Positions 21,760 through 31,433 of a stretch of DNA of 64,000 nucleotides are shown here, in pieces. The stretch is from Pseudeuparius sepicola (taxonomy: Eukaryota; Arthropoda; Insecta; Coleoptera; Anthribidae). A model generated the notes under the pieces. The model ran no database searches, was not told the origin of the DNA, and was given only the letters and a program-made list of their open reading frames with translations. The position numbers were made by a program, and so were the translations under genes. The DNA lies in contig OY987305.1 in the NCBI GenBank assembly GCA_963920635.1, forward strand, positions 24,700,876 to 24,764,875, in the 5' to 3' direction. Position 1 is the stretch's first letter. Each line of letters begins with the position of its first letter.

Positions 21760-23122
21760 TAAAAGAAAAAACATAAATGTAAATAATTTAAAGTATCCTT
21801 AACCAGTATTTTTGAGAAAAAAATGTGCGCTAATGACTTTTTTTAAATTTTTTCGCATTAAGCAACTAAGAATACAACTTTTTTGTTTCTTGATTTTTTT
21901 TTGTATCTAGCTTCGTTTTCGACAGAAAAAAATAAAAACCACTTTATTGCATGTCATTGCTTTGATATTGCATTGCTGCTTTCTCGAAAACGAAGCAAGA
22001 TACGAACAAGATTCAAGAGACCAAAAAGTTGTAGTTAGATGTAAACATTACATAACAGGGAGGAAAACTAGACGAAGTTTTTGTTTTTTTTTTGTTTTCA
22101 ATTTAATATTTCGAAATACTGCCCTTATTTGTCTAAAAACAATTCTAGGCAGATTTTTAGGTCCTGTAAATGCAGTAAAATGTTACTAAGAAAAGTTCAA
22201 GAAATTTTATATGTTGACAATAGATAAGGTTAATAAAGTTGTTCTGGACCAAGACACTCTTGTGTTACCTTATTTAGAGATTAGTAGATAATGACTTTCC
22301 CTTTTTTGTACTTATTTTCGCTTTTAATGCACGTAAAAAACAATATGTTGTTGTGGAATAAACGGTCTCAAATGCACTCCCATAAACACACGAAATAAAA
22401 ACAACCTCCATGTAGAAATTTACAGACAAAGTAGGGCAACAAAGTCCTAAATATCTGGGATTAAATGCATAGAGATAGTTTGACATTCTTGATCATAGTG
22501 GTCCCAAATGAATGGGGGTTAAGTGGTTAAAAATACCCCAAATTTTTGCGTGTATTTTTCCCAGATTTCTTGCGAAATTATAAAATTTCAGGGTATTATA
22601 CTAAAAAATGGTGCTTGTTGAATTTCGATAGCGTGCACCGTTTTCGAGTAAAATCGTTTTGAAAATTTTTTGCAGAGGGCCATGAAAATGAGAAATTAGC
22701 CTGCCATAATTTACCGGCGCGTTCTTCGATCCAAAAAAATTAAAAACATTTCTATAAACATGACCTCAAAAATGCCCTCTAAGGGCTCTAAGGGGACTGT
22801 AGCCTCCGAAATGGACATTTTGACACACCATTTTTTCTAAATATTTCCAGGACGCGCATTGATAAAGTTCTGAAATTTTGAATGTGATATACCTTCATCA
22901 TAGGCGTCCCAAATGGGGGGTCGAAGAGTTAAAAATACCCCAATTTTTTTGTGCGCTTTTTTCGTGATTTCTTCTCCTAAGTAGGTATGTCACATACTAA
23001 GTTTCAGAAGTTTATCTTTGCTCGTTCTATATGTGTGGCGACGAATTAGTATCTAAAATGCTAAAAAACTATTCCCTCCGTTAAATTACTACTTGATATT
23101 CTACAGCTCCTTTACAGTTTTG
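21760..23122. other. No gene; one pair of diverged direct repeats
   Basis: Mostly AT-rich. About 75 bp around 22497-22572 (with TTAAAAATACCCCAA and GATTTCTT) recurs in diverged form at 22907-22980, about 410 bp on. The stretch may hold the missing 5' exons of the P element, but nothing convincing was read. Confidence 0.45.
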
Positions 23123-23305
23123 ACATTTGAACGATCATTTAGCAATATGAAATTAATAAAATAATATTTAAGGTCGACCATAGGACAGGAAAGACATTCA
23201 GGTTTAAGCTTGCTATCCCTTGAAAACGATCTTGCGCAGTATATTGACATTGACAAACTTATAAATAAATTTGCATTTCTTAAAGCGAGGAAACTGTGTT
23301 TTTAA
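23123..23305 (+). pseudogene. hAT transposase C-terminal dimerisation fragment
   Basis: The frame reads TFERSFSNMKLIK, one stop, then a RSTIGQERHSGL-type block and a LINKFAFLKARK ending, stopping at 23303-23305. This is the conserved C-terminal dimerisation region of hAT transposases and their ZMYM-like relatives. An acceptor-like CCTTTACAG lies just upstream. The rest of the gene is absent. Confidence 0.8.
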
Positions 23306-24133
23306 TAATATACGATTCAAATTCTAGTAATTTCAAGTTTCAAGACTTAGATAGGTAAATATACCCAGACCTTTTTTGCCTTTTTTTATATTATGTATGT
23401 ACCTAATACTAATTTAGTTAACATAATTTTGATTTGGGGGGGGGGGGGCGCCAGAGAAGAACTTTGCCCCGGGCAAACTTTTACGTGAACATGGCCCTGT
23501 GTATAACGTTACATAAATTTTTATATACGTGTATATGTACTGTGTGAATACCTCTAACTGTAATATTTTAACTTATTATGTTACACTAAATTAAGGAGGA
23601 GCTTATAATATTGCGAAGTTGTTATTTGTAATATTCTGAAGCGAAATATCTATCTATAATATTATATCTACCTGTTATTTTCGAAATATATTAAATAATA
23701 TATTAAATTATTAAATATATAAATTTTTAACTAGTTATATCTTCTGGATTACTGTCGATCTCACGTTTTGCTTTTCAAGGCTAACTTGTGGCAGAGTGCG
23801 TCTATTTTCCATTTTAAGAACTATTTTCGCAGCACATAAAAGGAGGGAAGACCGATTACACAGAAAATCTTAGCCATATATTATTAGATATTGTGTTCTA
23901 AGCATACAGCAAACAAGCGTTCTGTCGTCTGTGCCCACTTAAGAAACCATATGTTGTTTCTCATTCCTCACTTACATTTTATGCCAAGCTTCCCCCCAAT
24001 AAATAAATGTACACCTCGGGCAATCTTTTGTATTTTACATCGGAAAACGCGACATTAATCAAAAGAATGCAGACAATATAAACACAAAAAAATATATATT
24101 ATTTACTTAAATAATATTAATTTACCCTTATAG
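23306..24133. other. No recognisable gene; poly(G) run
   Basis: AT-rich sequence containing an uninterrupted G run near 23437-23447. No ORF or repeat of note. Confidence 0.5.
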
Positions 24134-24135
24134 TA

Positions 24136-24612
24136 CAGGGTGTTCCCGTATATTTTGACCCACCCCTAGAGCCTATATTTTTCGAGTTAGAAAAAAATTA
24201 CTTAAATGAAAGTTGTTGGGTTTTTTCTGAACCGCTAGGATCTGTTACTAGATAAAACAAATGAGCGTCGCAAATTTATGAAAAAATATAAACTTACTTT
24301 TTTTTAATGGAACACCCTGTATATTTGTGGATTTTTGAATTTAACGCATTTTTCCGATTCCAGCAATATAAATATGTTATATGTTTGCTCTAAGCATTCG
24401 CATGATATTCCAAATTGCAGATAAATACGATCTTTATATTTAATCAAGGTTGCCATGGAAAAACATTTCAACTTAGGCAAGGGCATTCCTCTCAATCTAT
24501 TATTTTTGGGACAATACACCTAGGTACCCTACAACTTTCATTTTTAAGTAATTTTTTCTAACTCGAAAAATATAGGCTCTAGGGGTGGGTCAAAATATAC
24601 GGGAACACCCTG
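24136..24612. mobile_element. TA-flanked MITE with CAGGGTGTTCC ends
   Basis: Terminal inverted repeats start CAGGGTGTTCCCGTATATTT and extend about 80 bp to ACTTAAATGAAAGTTGT, with TA on each side, as in Tc1/mariner-type MITEs. An internal GGAACACCCTG near 24312-24322 suggests a composite of two elements. A truncated copy in opposite orientation lies at 49883-50252. Confidence 0.85.
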
Positions 24613-24614
24613 TA

Positions 24615-25360
24615 CAGTTGAGATCTGGCAGGAAATTTAGAGGAGTAGGTACTTGATAATTGCTGAAAGTTAATAGTACACCAAGTAGTAGTAGTTAGTG
24701 GTGGATTCGCAATATACATTATACTATAATATATAATTGGCTCACTCAAAATATCTCGGCTATTTTTTGATAGAAAAAGTCGGTGGCGTGCTATCGATAG
24801 CTCTTCCGGGCGTTCTTTTTTCATGACGAAAGTTGCTGTCTATAGCCACTACGAAACTATAGCAAAAAATCGTAAAAATTCGATATTTTAAACTATTTTA
24901 TTTTTCGACATACGGCAAAAAAATAAATTTGTTTGCAAGGACCGACAGAACTTTGGAGCTTTTTTGGACTCTCTTAGGCTCGTAAATTCAATTATTTGTA
25001 AAAATATTTAATTATGAGTAAAACGAATGGCGGACTGTATGAGAGAACGAGAGATTGAGCTTTGAGAAACGATTAATTATTGCGGGGAGTTATATGAAAT
25101 GTCTACCCACTTACCCCTATCGGCGACTCGGTCCCGCAGTCACTTGGAGAAACTGCATCGAAGGTGGATGAAGACTTCTAGCTACTGCTTTTTACGCTAG
25201 AGGTTTTGACGCTAGTATGAGAAGTCTTGGAGATGCGAAAAAAGCGCGATTTGAAATTTCATAATATAATGGACAATTTCTTTTTGCATTAAATAAAATT
25301 ATAATAGATTTATTCTAAGAATTTATTTATATTTATTAAGAAATAGTTATTTATGTTCCA
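24615..25360. other. No recognisable gene
   Basis: Intergenic DNA between the MITE and the hairpin at 25361. Confidence 0.45.
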
Positions 25361-25466
25361 AGGCACTGAAGTTCAACTTTTTATGACTCATGTGGAATTT
25401 AGTTGCCGAGGCCTCTGGCCGAGGCAAATAGACCACATGAATCATAAAAAGAACTTCAGTGCCGAG
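25361..25466. repeat. Hairpin just outside the palindromic element
   Basis: Begins GGCACTGAAGTTC and ends GAACTTCAGTGCC, with inner matches CTTTTTATGA/TCATAAAAAG, TCATGTGG/CCACATGA and TTGCCGAGGC/GGCCGAGGCAA. It ends 8 bp left of the CATATT duplication and has no counterpart at the other end. Confidence 0.85.
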
Positions 25467-25473
25467 GTATGTA

Positions 25474-25479
25474 CATATT
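25474..25479. repeat. Left 6-bp target-site duplication CATATT
   Basis: Matches 41084-41089 and directly abuts the outer ends AGTAGAGATAC/GTATCTCTACT. Confidence 0.85.
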
Positions 25480-25493
25480 AGTAGAGATACTAA

Positions 25494-25541
25494 GAGAGCA
25501 CCAGACCAAACTTGTCGAAACCTGTCTGGTCTGGTACTCTC
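25494..25541. repeat. Tip hairpin of the palindromic element (left)
   Basis: GAGAGCACCAGACCA (25494-25508) pairs with TGGTCTGGTACTCTC (25527-25541) around an 18-base loop, 15 bp with one mismatch, only 14 bp from the element end. The mirrored copy is at about 41022-41069, and a third at about 47877-47925. Confidence 0.88.
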
Positions 25542-25643
25542 CTAGGTTTTGACCGTCTCCCCACTCTCTGCCCACTCCTATTAAAACAGCTAAATAGGAG
25601 AGGTTCAACTAAGATCTCATCAGACACGCAGATCATTTACAAC

Positions 25644-25931
25644 ATGTCCTTCTTAAATAGTTTAAACAATTTGCTGGTGAAAAATCTGGTGAATGTTCGA
25701 GATTTGGAAGTAAATAAAAAATTTGAGATCCAGTGTTTTAAGAGAATAAATACCAAGTTTGGGGAAAAGGTAGTGGCGGAATTTGCCGACTTCAAGACCA
25801 TCCTGCCTCAGCGTTTTACGGAGCAATTAACTCAAGAGCGAATTGACGAATTGAATGGTGACAAAAGGTATTTTTTAACAAGCTTGGGGCCCGTCAGCAA
25901 GACTACAAATATTATATTTTCTGAAGCATGA
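25644..25931 (+). CDS. 95-aa protein of the palindromic element, left-arm copy
   Basis: Starts MSFLNSLNNLLVKNLVNVRD at the first in-frame ATG (25644). The frame is open upstream to 25512, but without ATG. The residue pattern (KFEIQCFKRINTKFGEKVV, then ILPQRF) resembles a small single-stranded-DNA-binding OB-fold, which would suit DNA replication of a mobile element; this is a guess from pattern, not a confirmed match. It lies about 160 bp from the element tip and is transcribed inward. The right-arm copy differs by two residues and the third copy at 47.5 kb is broken. Confidence 0.6.
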   Translation: MSFLNSLNNLLVKNLVNVRDLEVNKKFEIQCFKRINTKFGEKVVAEFADFKTILPQRFTEQLTQERIDELNGDKRYFLTSLGPVSKTTNIIFSEA

Positions 25932-26290
25932 GCGAGAGACTGCGGCGATATATGGAGGCACTCGAAGAACTGAGACGCTTGATTATTATGTATGAACTAA
26001 CTAAAAAGTTTAGAAATGTAAAATTGTAAAAATAAAAAATATTATTTGTTTGTGTGTTTTTTATTTCTCTAAGAGGGTGTGATTGAATAAACTTGTGTCA
26101 ATCCAATGCCGGTTGTTAGGCAATTTTGCTTCAATTATGTCCGGACACAAATATTCTGACAATTTAAACAGCAAAACATAAAAAATTGACTAGCGAATTA
26201 TCTAGTGAGAAAATATTCTACATAATATCCAATTGGGCAATTGCTCAAGTCGGTCCTCCAAATTTCTCGAATATGCGTTTTTCCAAAATA

Positions 26291-26425
26291 TTGTTTGTGT
26301 TTTTTACTTCGGATTTGAGGGGTATATCGATTGGTTTGATGCCGAGGGGTGAGAAAATATTGTCTGTGTTTTTTACTTCGGATTTGAGGGGTATATCGAT
26401 TGGTTTGATGCTGAGGGGTGAGAGG
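26291..26425. repeat. Tandem duplication of about 65 bp in the left arm
   Basis: TTTTTTACTTCGGATTTGAG and the following GGTATATCGATTGGTTTGAT occur twice in succession. Mirrored at about 40138-40272. Confidence 0.85.
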
Positions 26426-27270
26426 TTCGACCAACAGAGAAGTAAAAAATTCGAGAGTTTTAAGAGGATAAATATTAACACGTTGACTGCCATGTGTATA
26501 TATATTATGCACAGATTGGTCTGGTGCTGCGGGTCGATCAACAGAGAAGTAAAAAATTCGAGAGTTTTAAGAGGATAAATATGAACACGTTGACTGCCAT
26601 GTGTATATAATATTATGCATAGATTCGTCTGCTGCTGCGGTTCGATTAACAAAGAAGTAAAAAATTCGAGAGTTTTAAGAGGATAAATATTAACACGCCT
26701 TGTGTATATATATTATGCACAGATTGGTCTGCTGCTGCGGTTCGATCAACAGAGAAGTAAAAAATTCGAGAGTTTTAAGAGGATAAATATTAACACGTTG
26801 ACTGCCATGTGTATATATATTATGCACAGATTGGTCTGGAGCTGCGGGTCGATCAACAGAGAAGTAAAAAATTCGAGAGTTTTAAGAGGATAAATATGAA
26901 CACGTTGACTGCCATGTGTATATAATATTATGCATAGATTCGTCTGCTGCTGCGGTTCGATTAACAGAGAAGTAAAAAATTCGAGAGTTTTAAGAGGATA
27001 AATATTAACACGCCTTGTGTATATATTATGCACAGATTGGTCTGCTGCTGCGGTTCGATCAACAGAGGAGTAAAAAATTCGAGAGTTTTAAGAGGATAAA
27101 TATTAACACGTCGACTGCCATGTGTATATATATTATGCACAGATTGGTCTGGTGCTGCGGGTCGATCAACAGAGAAGTAAAAAATTCGAGAATTTTAAGA
27201 GGATAACTATTAACACGCCTTGTGTATATTATGCACGGGTCTGGTTCTGCGGTTCGATCAGGTAAAAAAT
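26426..27270. repeat. Higher-order array of piggyBac-end-like subrepeats, left arm
   Basis: About eight units of 99-110 bp contain AGTAAAAAATTCGAGAGTTT, then a TTAA(C)ACG junction, then TGCACAGATTGGTCTG. Three variants alternate: A (TTAACACGTTGACTGCC at about 26475, 26790, 27103), B (GAACACGTTGACTGCC) and C (TTAACACGCC), giving a superunit of about 314 bp. TTAACACGTTGACTGCCATG matches the end of the central piggyBac (TTAACATGTTGACTGTCATG). The right arm mirrors this at about 39290-40140. Confidence 0.85.
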
Positions 27271-27878
27271 TCGAGAGTCTTAAGAGGATAGTGGTTGTCG
27301 AATTTGCATGAAAAAAAATTTGTGTGAAAATTATGTGTTTTTTACTACCCAATAATGGCTTTCAGGCTGCGGCCATGGAGGCAATGTCTGAGAAGCATGA
27401 TTATGAGCGAAATAAAAAGTTTAAATTATGAAAATATTTGTTAATAATAGTTAAAATAGTCCTCAAGTTGTGTGAATTTCAGATGATAGAACTTGTCAGG
27501 AAAAAATCAATACTACGGCAGAGCGCCCATAATCGGCCGCCGTAGGGCTCCGCATCATAAACCCTCTAAAGGGGCCATTTACCGCAAAGGATTGCTTCAA
27601 GAATTTTGTCTGAAGTTTTAAACGTGGGAATATGTCGCGTATTTAGTTTTTCTACATAGATTATTTTAATTTGGTCTGTAGTACCATGATTGTTTAAATC
27701 TAAAAAATAACTTATTATTTGTTACATGAGTAGTACCATGATGATTTAAATCTAAAAAATAACTTGTTTATTATTTATGAGTAGCACCGTGATTAAATCT
27801 GAAAAATAACTTTATATAGCTAACGCCCTCTGGGTGCCAGCGTCTGCTTTACTGGTCGAGAAATTTTAACCGTTACTA

Positions 27879-28211
27879 ATGGCGGGGTGGATTTCTATTG
27901 AAACAGCTTGGAGACTATTCGAGCGCCGGTATTTTGTATTCTTTTTCTTCCTCGGTCCGCCAGATGGGTCTATTGTGCAACTTCCCGACACGAGCTTGTT
28001 TGAAATAGATAAGTTCTTGTCCTGGACCTCTCAACGGTCGAGCTGGGGTTCAAAAGGTACAGCACTATTATATATTAGTCAGTTATCAAGGAACCCCAAT
28101 CAGCTTCCCGCCCCTTCTCCGACACAATTCCGTCCGATCTGTACAGTTCCGGAAGGAATGGTCTGTCGGTTGGGGAACCGCCACCCTTTTTTGGGTGGCG
28201 GTGGTGATTAA
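27879..28211 (+). CDS. Unrecognised 110-codon ORF in the left arm
   Basis: The frame starts MAGWISIETAWRLFERR and ends HPFLGGGGD. The right-arm copy (38350-38682) differs at two residues only, but the arms are near identical here anyway, so that is no proof of coding. No domain is recognised; it has a Phe-rich stretch (FVFFFFLGPP). It may be non-coding GC-richer DNA. Confidence 0.25.
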   Translation: MAGWISIETAWRLFERRYFVFFFFLGPPDGSIVQLPDTSLFEIDKFLSWTSQRSSWGSKGTALLYISQLSRNPNQLPAPSPTQFRPICTVPEGMVCRLGNRHPFLGGGGD

Positions 28212-28870
28212 TAAAACCTCGAACCCCCCGCGCGAGGCTCGGCAATAATGTATCCGCTAGATCCAGCTCTATGTTAAAAATGTTCGATCTAATGAAGTAA
28301 ACATTTTTGCAGTCCTATTGGACTATAAGTATATCCTGACTCGAAATATAACAGTCACATTCAAACAGGATTATGCAATAACTTTTTTCAAGTATATCAG
28401 GTATATCATCCGGTATATTGTCCGGCTACGGCACGTGCCAAGCAGAGGATATTACCTAGACCCATAGACCTTACTCTCCCTTCAAGATTTATGACTTGGC
28501 AATTATAGCTTCTTCGGTACAATAAGGTACGTGATAAATATTCTTGGCGATAAAAACCTTAACACGTTGAGTGTCGAACTTGCCCAACGCGCCATGTGCA
28601 TATTCAGGCAGCGCTTTATGTCAGGCTGCGTAATGTGCATATGTACCGTGCATGAATCGGTTGGTGCGGCATGGAATTAACACCATCTTAGTTGGTGATA
28701 TCTTACTATTTTGATTTTTGTTAGATATTAGCTGTGGTAATATAAATAACTAAATACAGGGAAATAAATGAACTGCGGTGGTGGTTAAAAAAGCACGAAC
28801 CCCCCGCGCGAGGCTCGGCAATAATGTATCTGCTAGATCCAGCTCTATGTTAAAAATGTTCGATCTTATT
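28207..28870. repeat. Arm unit of about 555-580 bp with a piggyBac-end piece, one copy in left arm
   Basis: Bounded by two copies of CCCCCCGCGCGAGGCTCGGC (near 28227 and 28800). It contains TTAACACGTTGAGTGTCGAA near 28568 and then sequence like the piggyBac subterminal region (CGTAATGTGCATA, AACTAAATACAGGGAAATAA). The right arm has two such units in tandem (about 37142-38345). Confidence 0.82.
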
Positions 28871-31429
28871 ATTTTGTCAGTTTAGAAATCCTACTCTCCA
28901 TTCAATATTAAAAACTTGATTTTCAAACAAATTATAAAAGGAGCGTGCACGCTTAGATTCCCTGACTTAGAATAAAATTTAAAAGATTTGTTATACAATT
29001 TCGAATCTGACGCTGAACTTAATCTACTTGAAGTATTTTTTCAAAATATGAAGATAGTCAAATTCTAAACACATTTGCAAGTGATCATCACATGTTTGAA
29101 TACACAATGTATTATTTCAAATGTTGGATCTAATATAATAAGGTAACAATTTTGACAGTTTACCTAACAGCACAGAATAAATAGCTTTGCAACAGAAGCC
29201 TCCTTACGGACATGTATCAAAAATAAGCGAGTCTCCATTTCAATTTACAGAAAGACAAACAGTATATTAATCATAAATTTGGTTCTAATACAATCTCTTT
29301 GCTATGTAGATTAACGTAAAATCGAATAAAATGCAAATTATTCATGACTTTAGAAGATATTTCGCTAAAAAGCGAGTCTCCTTTTGACACATGTCGCTAA
29401 GAAATTGTCTGTATTACTCGTTAGTCTGTGCTAATAGGACCTCCCAACTCGATAATCCAGCTATAAAAGTCGCATTCAGGATTATGCTTTTTCAATATCC
29501 AGGTATATCATCGCGGCACGTGCCGCAGAGGGTATTAGACCTATAGACCTGTAATTATTATTCTCACTTCAAGATTTATGACTTAGCAATTATAGCTTCT
29601 TCGGTACAATAAGGTATAATAACGTATTCGAAGTTCTCAGATTGTAGCACCGTGTATGTTTAACATTAATAGGAAACTTAGCATAATAAAATACAGTAAA
29701 ATTTTTTATTTATTTAGTAATGAAAAATATTCTTATTCTAATTTTGTTTCATATACAAGAGGATTGAAGCAAACTTTAATTTTAGAATCTATGCAATTTG
29801 AGTTCGATGTTGTCGATATTTATAATCGAATTTAAATAATTACAACCTATTAAGTCTCACACATCACAAGTTTTACACAATTTGTATGCAAAACCTTGTA
29901 TGAATGTATGCAAAACCTTGAAAGTCGCAAAAATTGGACGCAACTCGCAAGCAACGCAAGATGTATGCAAATCCTTGAGACGCAAAAATTGGACTCGCAA
30001 GCTGTATATATAGTACGCAATTAAAAGACATTTGACCTACCTTGGAAGCTAATGGACATTTTTTCGACTTTTAAGTGTTAACTACTATAGTTACTTTTCG
30101 AAAGAGAGAGTACCTGCGAGCTGTTTCAACAAACTGAGCGGTATAATACATGTAAAAAATTATAAGTTAAAGTTTAAGCTTAGGAATCATTCATAATATA
30201 GCAATTTTCCGATTATGAATTCATACTTGCAAAAACATCTTAGTTTGAGGGAAGAGTCGCGTATAAACATAATAAGTACCACATACCCACCAAATATTTC
30301 ACCAAAATTGTCATATTTTCTCACCTGTTGTGTGGAGAAATAAACAAAACATCATAGCCTCAAGGGAGCCGAAGACCCTGTGTAATTTCTGAAACTAAGT
30401 ATCCATTTGTGCCATCAAAGTTTTCTTCTTCTTAAAATAAGCTACGTTTTTGCTAAATTTGTTTTTTATATTGTGCCGATTTGCAGCATCACTTAGCTGT
30501 CTACTGACATATCTTTACGTTTTAGGACGCAAAATCGCGGTACTAAAAATCATCCTGTATAGAAAAGTTGATCGGTTAAAGTTACAAAAACAGATTCTAA
30601 AAACAATAATATGAATGTTACACATCCAGATCCTGACGTTTCAAAACTTAAACAGACGTTAAACAAAAATTGAAACGAGTTTCTCTAGTCTACTTGTCTT
30701 GGAAATTTGTAAATAATAGTAAAATCTTTTTTCATCCTAGGCGTTTGTAAGGCAAAATACTAACCATACAGTATGCGCAGGGAAAATGTGAGACCTGTCA
30801 TACCTAGAATATATGTTTTATGGTAGAATTATGGTGTATTGAACTTATTCGTTTCCCAAAGCACCACATGTTTCATACAAGCTGGCGGTACAACTTTTTG
30901 ATGCAGGTGAAAGCGACGTTAATCTAGAACGATCCAATTGCTATTGTATTATTTTTTGGACAAAATTTATGACGGCTTTACACTATCAGGTGAAGGGTAC
31001 TCCTTCAGACGTATTGCCCACCATAAAGCATGTCACAAAAGTATATTGTCCGTTTTAGAAAGTCCAAACATCCCCAAAGCGAGCTGTTTAAATAATAAAT
31101 CATTTAGAGTATACAGGCAATTTGTAGATATACATGTATCCTTTTTCCCTTAACTCGAGGTGCTTAGGTATAAACCTCAATAACTCTATGCAAAAAAACA
31201 TGTATATTTGCTACATATGCAGCATTTCGTACTCTAACTCGAGGTAATTATAAGACATATTTTTATTAAGATAGAAATGAACCCTACAGAAAAATTTAGA
31301 ACAAAATTCCTAAAATATAAACTAACCTCAGATGCTTTTAACTGAAAAAATCTTTGCTGTGTAGAAGAAGTTGTAACAAACAACATACTTATAAAATATA
31401 CTCTCAATTCATACAAAACCATCTATTTT
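28871..31429. other. Inner left arm, no gene
   Basis: AT-rich DNA matching the inner right arm in reverse. Short degenerate repeats (TATGCAAAACCTTG, CGCAAAAATTGGAC) lie at 29885-30000. No coding sequence recognised. Confidence 0.6.
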
Positions 31430-31433
31430 TTAA
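31430..31433. repeat. TTAA target duplication, left of piggyBac
   Basis: Pairs with TTAA at 33763-33766. Confidence 0.85.

Noticed and set aside
26186..27206. Repeated ORFs with FDQQRSKKFESFKR-type sequence in the arms
   Set aside because: They are translations of the tandem subrepeat array, open because unit lengths preserve the frame over short stretches.
29885..30000. CRISPR-like spaced repeats (TATGCAAAACCTTG units)
   Set aside because: Units are degenerate, irregularly spaced and mirrored in the other arm; eukaryotic simple repeats, not CRISPR.
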